Below, one piece after another: positions 1 through 5,390 of a DNA stretch of 5,390 nucleotides. Source of the DNA: Methanocalculus sp. GTDB taxonomy: Archaea > Halobacteriota > Methanomicrobia > Methanomicrobiales > Methanocorpusculaceae. Location: assembly GCF_029762515.1 (NCBI RefSeq), contig NZ_JARVGN010000131.1, forward strand, positions 1-5,390, read 5' to 3'. The translations under genes and the position numbers were made by a program. The notes under the pieces were generated by a model. That model saw only the letters and a program-made list of their open reading frames with translations. It was not told the origin of the DNA and searched no databases. The stretch's first letter is position 1, and each line of letters starts with the position of its first letter.

Positions 1-565
1 CCACAAAATCGTCGAGCATGGAATCGGTCTTGCCTCGGGATCACCCTATGCCAAATTCGGAGCAATACGATCAGTTGTCTCAGCCGCATCTGAACTTCCC
101 CTTCTCTCAAGTGTCGCACTCATCTATCTCATCACGGGATCGCTTATGCTCCGTGATATCGAGGCATACCAGGCAGTCAACGGTCCGCTTCTTTTTGTGG
201 CATTTCCGGCAGCAATCGCTCTTTATATGGTAATTCTCTCAAAGATCCACTATGGCCCCTTCTCGATTGTTGAGGCAAAAGAGATCGTCAGCGGATACTG
301 GACAGAGCACTTCGGTGTCTGGAGAGGCCTGATGAATGCGGCATTTGGTTTGAAGACGTTTGTCCTCCTGTATACGTTTGTGATCGTCTTCATCGGGCCA
401 ATCGGCCTTCCCCTCACACTACTTGCAATCCTGATCCTGATGATAACACTCTCATTTGTCTGTGCAGCCACCCCGATGCTCTCACCCTATGACAGCGTTA
501 CCGTTCAGACACTCACAACCGGACTTATTGCCATCTATATCATCTATCTGGGGGTATTTGCATGA
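1..565 (+). CDS. ehaJ: Energy-converting hydrogenase membrane subunit, NuoH/EhaJ-like (partial, 5' end missing)
   Basis: This is the C-terminal 187 residues of an integral membrane subunit of the complex I / group 4 hydrogenase family; the reading frame is open from base 2 and ends in TGA at 563-565. The family anchors the hydrogenase module to the membrane and contributes to the ion-translocation path. Visible signatures are GSPYAKFGAIRS (visible residues 13-24), SELPLL (30-35), and the long polar loop PFSIVEAKEIVSGYWTEHFG (86-105), the NuoH/EchB/HycD loop rich in conserved acidic residues. Hydrophobic helices lie at about 34-50, 61-79, 115-131, 134-156 and 168-187. Full-length relatives are about 280-320 residues, so roughly 100-130 residues lie upstream of the window. 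The stop overlaps the next start by 4 bases (ATGA). I name it EhaJ, rather than EchB or MbhM, because of the EhaM-like gene and J-M-N-O order downstream. Family membership is secure; the Eha label is inferred. Confidence 0.82.
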   Translation, partial: HKIVEHGIGLASGSPYAKFGAIRSVVSAASELPLLSSVALIYLITGSLMLRDIEAYQAVNGPLLFVAFPAAIALYMVILSKIHYGPFSIVEAKEIVSGYWTEHFGVWRGLMNAAFGLKTFVLLYTFVIVFIGPIGLPLTLLAILILMITLSFVCAATPMLSPYDSVTVQTLTTGLIAIYIIYLGVFA

Positions 566-810
566 ACCTGATTCGTAACTGCCTTCTTGCAGGTCTTCTC
601 CTGTATATCTGTATTTTTCTGATACAGGGTACAGCCACAGGCGCTGTACTTGTTGCTGCCATCATCGGAATCCTCATTCTTCTTGGAATTGGTTCCACAC
701 TCTTCATCTCTGATGAAAAACAGCTGAAGAGGGTTGAGATGATCTTAATCTGGTGTTCCATACTGGTTTTTGCGATATACGGACTCCTGGTTGCCGGAGG
801 GATTCTATGA
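562..810 (+). CDS. Small three-helix membrane protein of the hydrogenase operon (EhaK/EhaL position)
   Basis: This 82-residue protein is nearly all hydrophobic, with three predicted transmembrane helices at about residues 6-22, 26-49 and 60-82. A short charged loop (DEKQLKRVE, 51-59) joins the second and third helices. The start at 562 overlaps the upstream stop by 4 bases and is preceded by a purine run (GGGGG at 550-554). In class I methanogens such as Methanothermobacter the eha operon has two small membrane genes, ehaK and ehaL, between ehaJ and ehaM; only one is present here. By position it should be one of these two, probably a small accessory helix bundle in the membrane arm. No catalytic or metal-binding motif is visible; the two cysteines (C7, C17) lie within the first helix. 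Membrane nature and operon membership are clear from the sequence, but assignment to EhaK or EhaL is not possible by eye, so no symbol is given. Confidence 0.8.
   Translation: MNLIRNCLLAGLLLYICIFLIQGTATGAVLVAAIIGILILLGIGSTLFISDEKQLKRVEMILIWCSILVFAIYGLLVAGGIL
796..801 (+). promoter_or_regulatory. Ribosome binding site deciding the ehaM start
   Basis: GGAGGG lies 5 bases upstream of ATG 807, inside the end of the preceding membrane-protein gene. It favours the 126-residue product over an in-frame GTG at 753. Confidence 0.75.
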
Positions 811-1187
811 ACAGGTATCTCTATGAAAAGGATCTCAGGCAGATGAAACTCATCATCCTCGAGAGCAGACGCCATGATGCAGTCGTGCAGGAGCTTGCCG
901 CAACCCTTGGTATAAAACGCCAGCAGCTCAGAAAGATACTCATTGAGAGCTCCGATATGATGTTTCTTGAGAATCTTCCAGCACGCTCTGATGCGGCAAG
1001 AGAAACGGGGGACGAGACTGAGAGGCTGCTTGGCATCCCTCTCCTTGTCCAGGCTTTTCATCTGTTGTCAAGGGAAGAGGGGGCCCGGGTCAGGGAACAG
1101 TACCTTCAGAGGATACAGAATGGTATCACACAGGAGGTTGCGATTTCCAAGGCACAGATTGAGTTACTGGAGATGATCCGATCATGA
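807..1187 (+). CDS. ehaM: EhaM-like (DUF1959-type) soluble helical protein
   Basis: This is a 126-residue, charged, cysteine-free protein with no membrane segment or signal peptide, and it looks helical throughout. It starts MNRYLYEKDL and ends ELLEMIRS. Residues about 19-50 (RRHDAVVQELAATLG followed by QQLRKILIESSDMM) look like two amphipathic helices. A second helical region spans about 73-126. The start at 807 is chosen over an upstream in-frame GTG at 753 because GGAGGG at 796-801 sits 5 bases before it and the ATGA overlap with the previous stop matches the rest of the operon. In Eha operons the gene immediately upstream of the small and large hydrogenase subunits is ehaM, whose family (DUF1959) has no established function. 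Position, size and character fit that family. The assignment rests mainly on gene order and general sequence feel, so it is moderately confident. Possible roles, such as assembly or interface with the membrane arm, are inference only. Confidence 0.7.
   Translation: MNRYLYEKDLRQMKLIILESRRHDAVVQELAATLGIKRQQLRKILIESSDMMFLENLPARSDAARETGDETERLLGIPLLVQAFHLLSREEGARVREQYLQRIQNGITQEVAISKAQIELLEMIRS
1169..1179 (+). promoter_or_regulatory. Extended Shine-Dalgarno for the hydrogenase small subunit
   Basis: GGAGATGATCC differs by one base from GGAGGTGATCC, the complement of the archaeal 16S rRNA tail. It ends 4 bases before ATG 1184. This is the most extended match in the window and suggests strong initiation for the hydrogenase catalytic pair. 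Confidence 0.7.
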
Positions 1188-1639
1188 GTCTTCTTCAAAG
1201 TCTCAAAAATGCCGTCCGATCACGCTCAATCCATGTTGCCTATGTCAATGTCGGATCCTGTAATGGCTGTGATATCGAGATTCTCGCATGCCTCTCTCCC
1301 CGCTATGATATCGAACAGTACGGAATCTATGTGCACAACAATCCAAGAGAAGCCGATGTTCTCCTGATCACAGGAGCATTCAGTCCGCAGTGGGAAGACA
1401 AGCTCAAGCCGCTCTGGGATAAGATCCCTCATCCAAAAGTCGCAGTCGCCATCGGAAACTGCCCGATATCAGGATGCGTCTTCAACCGTCCGGAGACCCT
1501 TGTCGATCCGCCGGTATCAAAACATATCCCGATAGCAGCTGAGATCCCGGGTTGTCCCCCCCGACCGACAGAGATCATCAGTACCATCCTCTCGCTGGCA
1601 CCAATAATCTTCAAAGATTACGAGGAGACGAAGAAATGA
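1184..1639 (+). CDS. ehaN: Energy-converting [NiFe] hydrogenase small subunit (NuoB-like, EhaN)
   Basis: This 151-residue protein is the short, NuoB-type small subunit that carries the proximal [4Fe-4S] cluster and passes electrons between the NiFe site and the ferredoxin subunits. The four expected ligands are visible: C26 and C29 in VGSCNGCDIE, C93 in AIGNCP, and C124 in PGCPPRP. C36 and C98 are extra cysteines. The N-terminus is plain (MSLLQSLKNAVRSRSIHVAYVN), with no twin-arginine signal, as expected for a cytoplasm-facing group 4 hydrogenase. The length is that of NuoB/EchC/EhaN relatives and well short of uptake-hydrogenase small subunits. The gene overlaps ehaM by 4 bases and the large-subunit gene by 4 bases. 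The start at 1184 follows an extended Shine-Dalgarno match at 1169-1179. Family assignment is very secure; EhaN rather than EchC or MbhJ is inferred from context. Confidence 0.88.
   Translation: MSLLQSLKNAVRSRSIHVAYVNVGSCNGCDIEILACLSPRYDIEQYGIYVHNNPREADVLLITGAFSPQWEDKLKPLWDKIPHPKVAVAIGNCPISGCVFNRPETLVDPPVSKHIPIAAEIPGCPPRPTEIISTILSLAPIIFKDYEETKK
1622..1627 (+). promoter_or_regulatory. Ribosome binding site deciding the ehaO start
   Basis: GAGGAG lies 8 bases upstream of ATG 1636. It supports starting the large subunit at the ATGA overlap and not at the in-frame codon 1552 inside ehaN. Confidence 0.7.
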
Positions 1640-2721
1640 AAAAGACAGTAGACATATCCCTCCCGGTTGGCCCGATGCATCCCTGCTTTAAGGAACCATG
1701 CCGTATAAAATGCGAAACACGGGGCGAATATGTCCTTTCAGCCGAGGTTGAACTGGGCTATGTGAAGAAAGGGATCGAGCGGATCATGCGGGGAAGGCCC
1801 TGGCAGGAAGTGATGTTCCTTGCAGAACGTGTCTGTGGGATCTGTTCGGTGATTCATAACTTTGTCTTCATTGAAGCAGTGGAGAATATCAGTGGCATTG
1901 TCCCAACAGAACGTGCCGCGTTCCTGAGAGTTATCGTAAACGAACTCGACCGGATGCAGAGCCATCTCCTTGCAAACTACTCGTACTGCTATACAATCGA
2001 GCATGAAACCCTGGCAATGTACCTGTTAAACCTCCGTGAGACGGTGATGGATCAGCTCGAGCTGATCACGGGAGCACGGGTTACCTGCGCATATATTGTA
2101 CCGGGAGGGGTCCGCTCTGATCTATCCACGGATGATGCAGAAAAACTCAAATCCGCGCTCGATCACATAGATGCCGAACTGTCACGGTTCGTGAAGATAT
2201 TTGAGACAGGGCCACTCATCGCCCTCCGTTCAAAAGAGATCGGCATACTCACCAGGGAAGCAGCTATCGAATCGCATGCTGTCGGCCCTACTGCGAGGGC
2301 GAGCGGAATCGACAATGATCAGCGATCAACTCACCCCACATACAGGGCACTTGGTTTCTCTCCCATCATCAGGCAGGAAGGGGATAACTATGCCCGTATT
2401 ATGGTCAGGTTTGAAGAGGTATTCCAGAGCACAGGCCTCATACGATCGGCACTTGCCGCCATGAAAGAAGGGCCGATCCGTGGAGGAGGCGTAATCAAAG
2501 CAGGGTCGATCAGCTATCGGGGTGAAGCCCCGCGAGGAGAACTCCTCTATGAACTCAAAACAGACGATTATGGCAGGATTCTTGAGATAGCCATCCAGAC
2601 ACCATCAATTCCGAACATCCAGGTCTGCTCCCATGCAATGCTGATAGATGCGCAGTCGGCAGCTGATATAACCTCGATCTTCATCAGCTCAGATCCCTGC
2701 ATCGCCTGTACAGAGAGGTAA
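1636..2721 (+). CDS. ehaO: Energy-converting [NiFe] hydrogenase large (catalytic) subunit (NuoD-like, EhaO)
   Basis: This 361-residue protein is the catalytic subunit that activates H2 at a NiFe(CN)2CO site. Both metal-binding motifs are intact: N-terminal RVCGICSVIH with C67 and C70, and C-terminal SSDPCIACTER with C355 and C358. These four cysteines separate it from complex I NuoD and Fpo subunits, which have lost them. Other family landmarks are GYVKKGIE (41-48), the ELDRMQSHLL block, ITGARV followed by PGGVRSDL, GPTARASGIDNDQR, and EAPRGE (297-302). The protein ends at the arginine straight after the last metal motif, so no cleavable C-terminal extension is encoded. The start at 1636 is preferred to the in-frame upstream start at 1552 because 1552 lies deep inside ehaN, while 1636 makes an ATGA overlap and has GAGGAG at 1622-1627. 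Function as a catalytic [NiFe] hydrogenase is near certain; the Eha subtype comes from gene order. Confidence 0.92.
   Translation: MKKTVDISLPVGPMHPCFKEPCRIKCETRGEYVLSAEVELGYVKKGIERIMRGRPWQEVMFLAERVCGICSVIHNFVFIEAVENISGIVPTERAAFLRVIVNELDRMQSHLLANYSYCYTIEHETLAMYLLNLRETVMDQLELITGARVTCAYIVPGGVRSDLSTDDAEKLKSALDHIDAELSRFVKIFETGPLIALRSKEIGILTREAAIESHAVGPTARASGIDNDQRSTHPTYRALGFSPIIRQEGDNYARIMVRFEEVFQSTGLIRSALAAMKEGPIRGGGVIKAGSISYRGEAPRGELLYELKTDDYGRILEIAIQTPSIPNIQVCSHAMLIDAQSAADITSIFISSDPCIACTER
2715..2719 (+). promoter_or_regulatory. Ribosome binding site for the GTG-started ferredoxin
   Basis: GAGGT overlaps the last sense codons and the TAA stop of ehaO and lies 7 bases before GTG 2727. It supports the rare start codon, since no ATG is available before the NuoI-like N-terminus begins. 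Confidence 0.65.
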
Positions 2722-2726
2722 GTTCC

Positions 2727-3329
2727 GTGTTCTCGATCATCTACTATATCAGGGAATTTCTGCGGCCCCAATGGATTACTACATTCTTCACAGCGAAAAC
2801 CGCCCCCCTTGTGACTCCCCCGTACTTCCGGGATTTTCCAGAGTTAACAGACAAGGAATGTACACACTGCCTTGCCTGCATGATGATCTGCCCGGCTCCT
2901 GATGCAATTACTGTTGTAAAGCGGGAGGAAATCTGGCGGCCAGAGATCACAAAAGGACACTGTATCAGGTGCGGACTCTGTATTGAGGCATGTCCTGAAG
3001 ATGTGCTTACAAGCGGAAGAATACTGGCATACAAAAAAGAAGAAGAGCTCACACTCAAGGGCACATTTCATATTGAGATCGACCAGTCTAAGTGCATGGG
3101 ATGTGGGAACTGTACGGTTGCATGCCCGGTGAACAGGGAGATCGATCCGTCACTCCGTTCCAGCGGAACATCAAGCTCAGGCGAGGTGATCATGCGTGTG
3201 GACACCGGCCAGAACAAGGTGCTCCATGAAGAGAAATGCACAGGATGCAAGACCTGTGAAGAGAGTTGTTCAAACCAGGCTATCCGGGTTGCCCGTGTTG
3301 TTGAAGCGCTCCAGGGAGTGGAAGAATGA
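2727..3329 (+). CDS. Four-cluster [4Fe-4S] ferredoxin linking hydrogenase and formylmethanofuran dehydrogenase
   Basis: This 200-residue electron-transfer protein has four complete CxxCxxCxxxC motifs: C45/C48/C51/C55, C79/C82/C85/C89, C123/C126/C129/C133 and C171/C174/C177/C181. The first three end in CP; the fourth ends in CS. The N-terminal part (YYIREFLRPQWITTFF at 6-21, then the first cluster pair) resembles NuoI/EchF/MbhN subunits, whose amphipathic N-terminus lies against the membrane arm. The C-terminal half (from about residue 114), with ACPVNREID and a spaced last cluster, looks more like the small ferredoxin subunits of formylmethanofuran dehydrogenase. It begins at GTG 2727, with GAGGT at 2715-2719 seven bases upstream, and lies between the hydrogenase large subunit and fwdD. 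Class I eha operons have larger polyferredoxins (EhaP, EhaQ) at this point, so I leave the symbol empty. The role as electron conduit between the two enzymes is inferred from architecture and position. Confidence 0.9.
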   Translation: MFSIIYYIREFLRPQWITTFFTAKTAPLVTPPYFRDFPELTDKECTHCLACMMICPAPDAITVVKREEIWRPEITKGHCIRCGLCIEACPEDVLTSGRILAYKKEEELTLKGTFHIEIDQSKCMGCGNCTVACPVNREIDPSLRSSGTSSSGEVIMRVDTGQNKVLHEEKCTGCKTCEESCSNQAIRVARVVEALQGVEE

Positions 3330-3715
3330 GATTTGCACTCTCATCCGGAAGGACAGTCCCCCAGGGTTCATTCATCGAACATAAGCTCTCGAAAGGATAC
3401 CAGAGGGCAACCTCAATGATATACATTCACCCACTCGATCTCATGGAGCTTGGACTGGAATCAGGTGACCGGGTACATGTTACAAGCGACTTTGGTTCTG
3501 TTGTTCTTACCACAGAAACAACTGAGGATATACAGACAGGCTGTGTCTATATCGCACTCGGTCCATATGCGAATGCGATCACAGGAGGCTATACCCATGC
3601 AACCGGGATGCCCGATTATAAGGATATTACCGTTGAAATTGAGCCAACAGACGATCCTGTGCCCACCGTATGGGATCTGATGGAGATAGTTGGAGGGCTT
3701 CGCTATGGACATTAA
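3326..3715 (+). CDS. fwdD: Formylmethanofuran dehydrogenase subunit D (molybdopterin dinucleotide-binding domain)
   Basis: This 129-residue protein matches the size and fold type of FwdD/FmdD, which supplies the C-terminal dinucleotide-binding beta-barrel that in formate dehydrogenases is fused to the catalytic chain. Supporting stretches are HPLDLMELGLESGDRVHVTS (35-54), where the D-x2-x-L-G-x-x-x-G-D-x-V-x-V pattern is the standard start of that barrel, and GPYANAIT (79-86) followed by THATGMPDYKD (90-100), a typical FwdD pterin-contact region. It helps bind the tungsto- or molybdopterin guanine dinucleotide cofactor of FwdB. The gene overlaps the ferredoxin gene by 4 bases and fwdB by 11 bases, consistent with coupled, stoichiometric synthesis. 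Whether the metal is W (fwd) or Mo (fmd) cannot be decided from this sequence; fmdD is the equal alternative name. Confidence 0.88.
   Translation: MRFALSSGRTVPQGSFIEHKLSKGYQRATSMIYIHPLDLMELGLESGDRVHVTSDFGSVVLTTETTEDIQTGCVYIALGPYANAITGGYTHATGMPDYKDITVEIEPTDDPVPTVWDLMEIVGGLRYGH
3692..3697 (+). promoter_or_regulatory. Ribosome binding site deciding the fwdB start
   Basis: GGAGGG lies 7 bases upstream of ATG 3705. The alternative in-frame TTG at 3690 overlaps this site itself, so it cannot use it; 3705 is the better start. Confidence 0.78.
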
Positions 3716-4997
3716 GGATGTTCCCTGCCCGTTCTGTGGGTGTCTCTGTGACGATATCAGTGTCCGGCTAGAGGATAACAGGATTACCGGCGTTGAAAAC
3801 TGCTGTACTCTCGGGAATGCCAAGTTCCTCTCAAAAGGCAGGCTACAACACCCAATCATGAGAAGAGACGGGAAATGGGTTGAAGTAACCTATGAAGAGG
3901 CAATCGATGAGACAGCCCGCATCCTCTCAGACGCAATGCGTCCACTCCTGTATGGATGGAGTGGAACGATTGGAGAGGCACAGGTTGTTGGTGTCCACCT
4001 TGCAGAAGAGATAGGGGCACTTATCGACAGTACAACCTCAGTCTGCCATAATCCATCCATCCTGGCAATCCAGGAGGTGGGACACCCCGGCTGTACTCTC
4101 GGCCAGGTGAAGAACCGTGCCGATCTCGTTGTCTACTGGGGATGCAATCCGATTGAAGCACATCCGAGGCACATGAGCAGGTACACAACCTATGCCGACG
4201 GATACTTCATCGATAACACAGCTACCGATAGAAAAGTCATTGTTGTTGATATCAGGAGATCCGAGGGGGCAAAGATTGCAGACGAATTCATCCAGGTGAA
4301 ACCGGGTGGCGATTATCTTGTCCTTTCAGCCCTCCGTGCAATTGTCCGCGGAAGAGGGGATGTAATACCGGATTCTGTTGCCGGTGTGAAAAAAGTCCAG
4401 CTCCAGCGTGTCGCTGATCTGATGATGAAAGCAAAATTTGGCGCCGTATTCTTTGGACTCGGGGTCACGATGAGCCGTGGCAAATACAAGAATGTCAGAA
4501 ATGCAATCGAACTCGTATCAGAGCTCAACAGGAAGACGAAATTTACTATCAGTGCAATGCGTGGCCACTTCAATGTCTATGGATTCAATGAAGTCCTCAC
4601 CTGGATGGCAGGGTATCCGTTTGCAGTTGATTTCTCACGGGGTATCGCCTTCTATAATCCCGGCGAGACTACCGTCATCGATCTCCTTGAGAGAAAAGAG
4701 CCGGATGCCTGCCTGGTTGTAGCAAGCGATCCCGGTGCACATTTCCCAAAATCAACGATTGAACATATGGCAGCGATACCAACAGTACAGATTGATCCTT
4801 GTGTCAATGCAACAACCGCTCTCTGCCAGGTGCAGATACCTGTTGCAATTACCGGGATCGAAGCTGCCGGAACCGCATACCGGATGGATGGAGTTCCGAT
4901 CAGGATGAAGAAAGTACTTGAAACCGAGTTTCCAACCGATCAGGAGATTCTTGAGCGAATCGTCACACGTATACGGGAGATGAGATCACATGGCTGA
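3705..4997 (+). CDS. fwdB: Formylmethanofuran dehydrogenase subunit B (catalytic W/Mo subunit)
   Basis: This 430-residue protein is the molybdopterin oxidoreductase that reduces CO2 to formate with ferredoxin electrons in the first step of methanogenesis. The N-terminus carries the [4Fe-4S] motif VPCPFCGCLCDDI (C8, C11 and C15, with C33 or C34 as likely fourth ligand). C114 in STTSVCHNPS is at the position of the cysteine that coordinates W or Mo; some relatives have selenocysteine there, but this gene has an ordinary Cys codon and no internal TGA. WGCNPIEAHPRH (145-156), the KPGGDYLVLSALR segment and YRMDGVPIRMKK near the C-terminus are family landmarks. Length is normal for FwdB. The start at 3705 is preferred to the in-frame TTG at 3690 because GGAGGG (3692-3697) lies 7 bases before it and the product then begins just before the cluster motif. 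It overlaps fwdD by 11 bases and fwdA by 8. FmdB is the alternative name if the metal is molybdenum. Confidence 0.96.
   Translation: MDIKDVPCPFCGCLCDDISVRLEDNRITGVENCCTLGNAKFLSKGRLQHPIMRRDGKWVEVTYEEAIDETARILSDAMRPLLYGWSGTIGEAQVVGVHLAEEIGALIDSTTSVCHNPSILAIQEVGHPGCTLGQVKNRADLVVYWGCNPIEAHPRHMSRYTTYADGYFIDNTATDRKVIVVDIRRSEGAKIADEFIQVKPGGDYLVLSALRAIVRGRGDVIPDSVAGVKKVQLQRVADLMMKAKFGAVFFGLGVTMSRGKYKNVRNAIELVSELNRKTKFTISAMRGHFNVYGFNEVLTWMAGYPFAVDFSRGIAFYNPGETTVIDLLERKEPDACLVVASDPGAHFPKSTIEHMAAIPTVQIDPCVNATTALCQVQIPVAITGIEAAGTAYRMDGVPIRMKKVLETEFPTDQEILERIVTRIREMRSHG
4976..4983 (+). promoter_or_regulatory. Ribosome binding site for fwdA
   Basis: GGAGATGA lies 6 bases before ATG 4990, inside the end of fwdB. 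It resembles the GGAGATGATC site in front of the hydrogenase small subunit. Confidence 0.65.
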
Positions 4998-5390
4998 GAT
5001 ACTGCTGAAAAATGCCTATGTTATTGACCCGATATCCGGAATAAACGGGGAAGTGATGGACATCGCCATCTCCGGGAGCAGGATCGTCGAAGATGCATCC
5101 CCAAAGGCCGAGGTGATCGATTGCCAGGGATTCCTCACCCTCCCGGGAGGAATCGACTCACATACGCATACATCAGGGACAAAAGTGAACTTTGGCAGGT
5201 ACATGAGTCCGGAGGATATGCGTGCCGGCCGGACTGCAAAGAAAGGACACATGCATATCACCTCGGGCTATAGTGTTCCAACAACGTACGGAAACAGCTA
5301 CCGGTACAGTGCACTTGGGTATACCACACTCGTTGAGGGTGCGATGGCCCCGCTTGAAGCCCGCCATACCCATGAGGAGTTCAAGTTTAC
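4990..5390 (+). CDS. fwdA: Formylmethanofuran dehydrogenase subunit A (amidohydrolase, partial, 3' end missing)
   Basis: These are the first 133 residues of FwdA, a metal-dependent amidohydrolase. In the known Fwd complex it condenses formate, delivered from FwdB through an internal channel, with the amino group of methanofuran to give formylmethanofuran. The N-terminal beta-sandwich strands (ILLKNAYVIDPISG and MDIAISGSRIVE) lead to the metal-binding motif GGIDSHTHTSG, with H58 and H60 as zinc ligands. This is followed by KVNFGRYMSPED and SGYSVPTTYGNSYRY, both typical of FwdA. Family members are about 560-580 residues, so about three quarters of the protein lies beyond the window. The start at 4990 overlaps the fwdB stop by 8 bases (ATGGCTGA) and is preceded by GGAGATGA at 4976-4983. 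Identity is essentially certain; W versus Mo isoenzyme is not determinable. FwdC probably follows. Confidence 0.96.
   Translation, partial: MAEILLKNAYVIDPISGINGEVMDIAISGSRIVEDASPKAEVIDCQGFLTLPGGIDSHTHTSGTKVNFGRYMSPEDMRAGRTAKKGHMHITSGYSVPTTYGNSYRYSALGYTTLVEGAMAPLEARHTHEEFKF

Noticed and set aside
540..1061. Open reading frame of 173 codons on the minus strand
   Set aside because: It lies antisense to the membrane protein and ehaM genes, which have ribosome binding sites and operon overlaps. Its translation is arginine- and proline-rich with no recognisable domain.
1552..1635. Longer N-terminus for the hydrogenase large subunit
   Set aside because: The extra 28 residues overlap the conserved GCPPRP region of the small subunit in another frame and do not resemble the family. 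The ATG at 1636 has a ribosome binding site and the operon's usual overlap.
1636..2721. NuoD / FpoD subunit of a complex I-type enzyme
   Set aside because: All four nickel-iron cysteine ligands (C67, C70, C355, C358) are present, whereas complex I subunits have lost them.
1..2721. Naming the hydrogenase Ech or Mbh
   Set aside because: The EhaM-like soluble gene and the J-(K/L)-M-N-O order fit Eha better. The NuoI-like ferredoxin resembles Ech/Mbh, so this remains the main alternative and needs a tree to settle.
3461..3859. Open reading frame of 132 codons on the minus strand
   Set aside because: It is antisense to fwdD and the start of fwdB, both strongly recognised, and its translation looks like a shadow with no family features.
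3705..4997. Selenocysteine-containing FwdB
   Set aside because: The active-site position has an ordinary cysteine codon and the frame has no internal TGA.
5016..5261. Minus-strand frames opposite fwdA
   Set aside because: The + strand encodes unmistakable FwdA sequence here, so the antisense frames are coincidental.
1..5390. Internal promoters, terminators, CRISPR, tRNA or mobile elements
   Set aside because: Coding sequence fills the window apart from 5 bases, and I saw no direct repeat array, inverted-repeat ends, tRNA-like fold or T-rich terminator tract.

Overview
This window is a stretch of a methanogen chromosome, most probably from the order Methanomicrobiales or a close relative. 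Formylmethanofuran dehydrogenase genes together with a membrane-bound [NiFe] hydrogenase of the Eha type are a hallmark of CO2-reducing methanogenic archaea. The moderate base composition, archaeal-style Shine-Dalgarno sites (GGAGG/GGAGATGATC) and protein style fit that group. Genus and species cannot be read from this sequence.

All nine genes are on the + strand and packed with almost no spacing. The left half (1-2721) is the end of an energy-converting hydrogenase operon: the C-terminal part of the NuoH/EhaJ-like membrane subunit (1-565), a small three-helix membrane protein (562-810), a soluble helical EhaM/DUF1959-like protein (807-1187), the NuoB-like small subunit (1184-1639) and the NuoD-like [NiFe] large subunit (1636-2721). 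The right half starts with a four-cluster ferredoxin (2727-3329). It continues with three formylmethanofuran dehydrogenase genes: FwdD (3326-3715), the catalytic FwdB (3705-4997) and the start of FwdA (4990 to the window end).

Functionally the cluster reads as one circuit. The hydrogenase uses a transmembrane ion gradient to drive electrons from H2 onto low-potential ferredoxin. The 200-residue ferredoxin at the junction can carry those electrons through four [4Fe-4S] clusters. Formylmethanofuran dehydrogenase spends them to reduce CO2 to formate (FwdB) and condense it with methanofuran (FwdA), the first step of methanogenesis. Most junctions are stop/start overlaps of 4, 8 or 11 bases. The only gap is 5 bases, in front of the ferredoxin gene, which also has the only GTG start. 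No promoter, terminator, RNA gene, repeat or mobile element is visible, so the whole window looks like the interior of one long transcript.

The points most worth a second look are the fusion of the eha and fwd modules into one apparent operon, the hybrid architecture of the junction ferredoxin, the large subunit that ends exactly at its C-terminal metal motif, and the reduced set of small membrane subunits.
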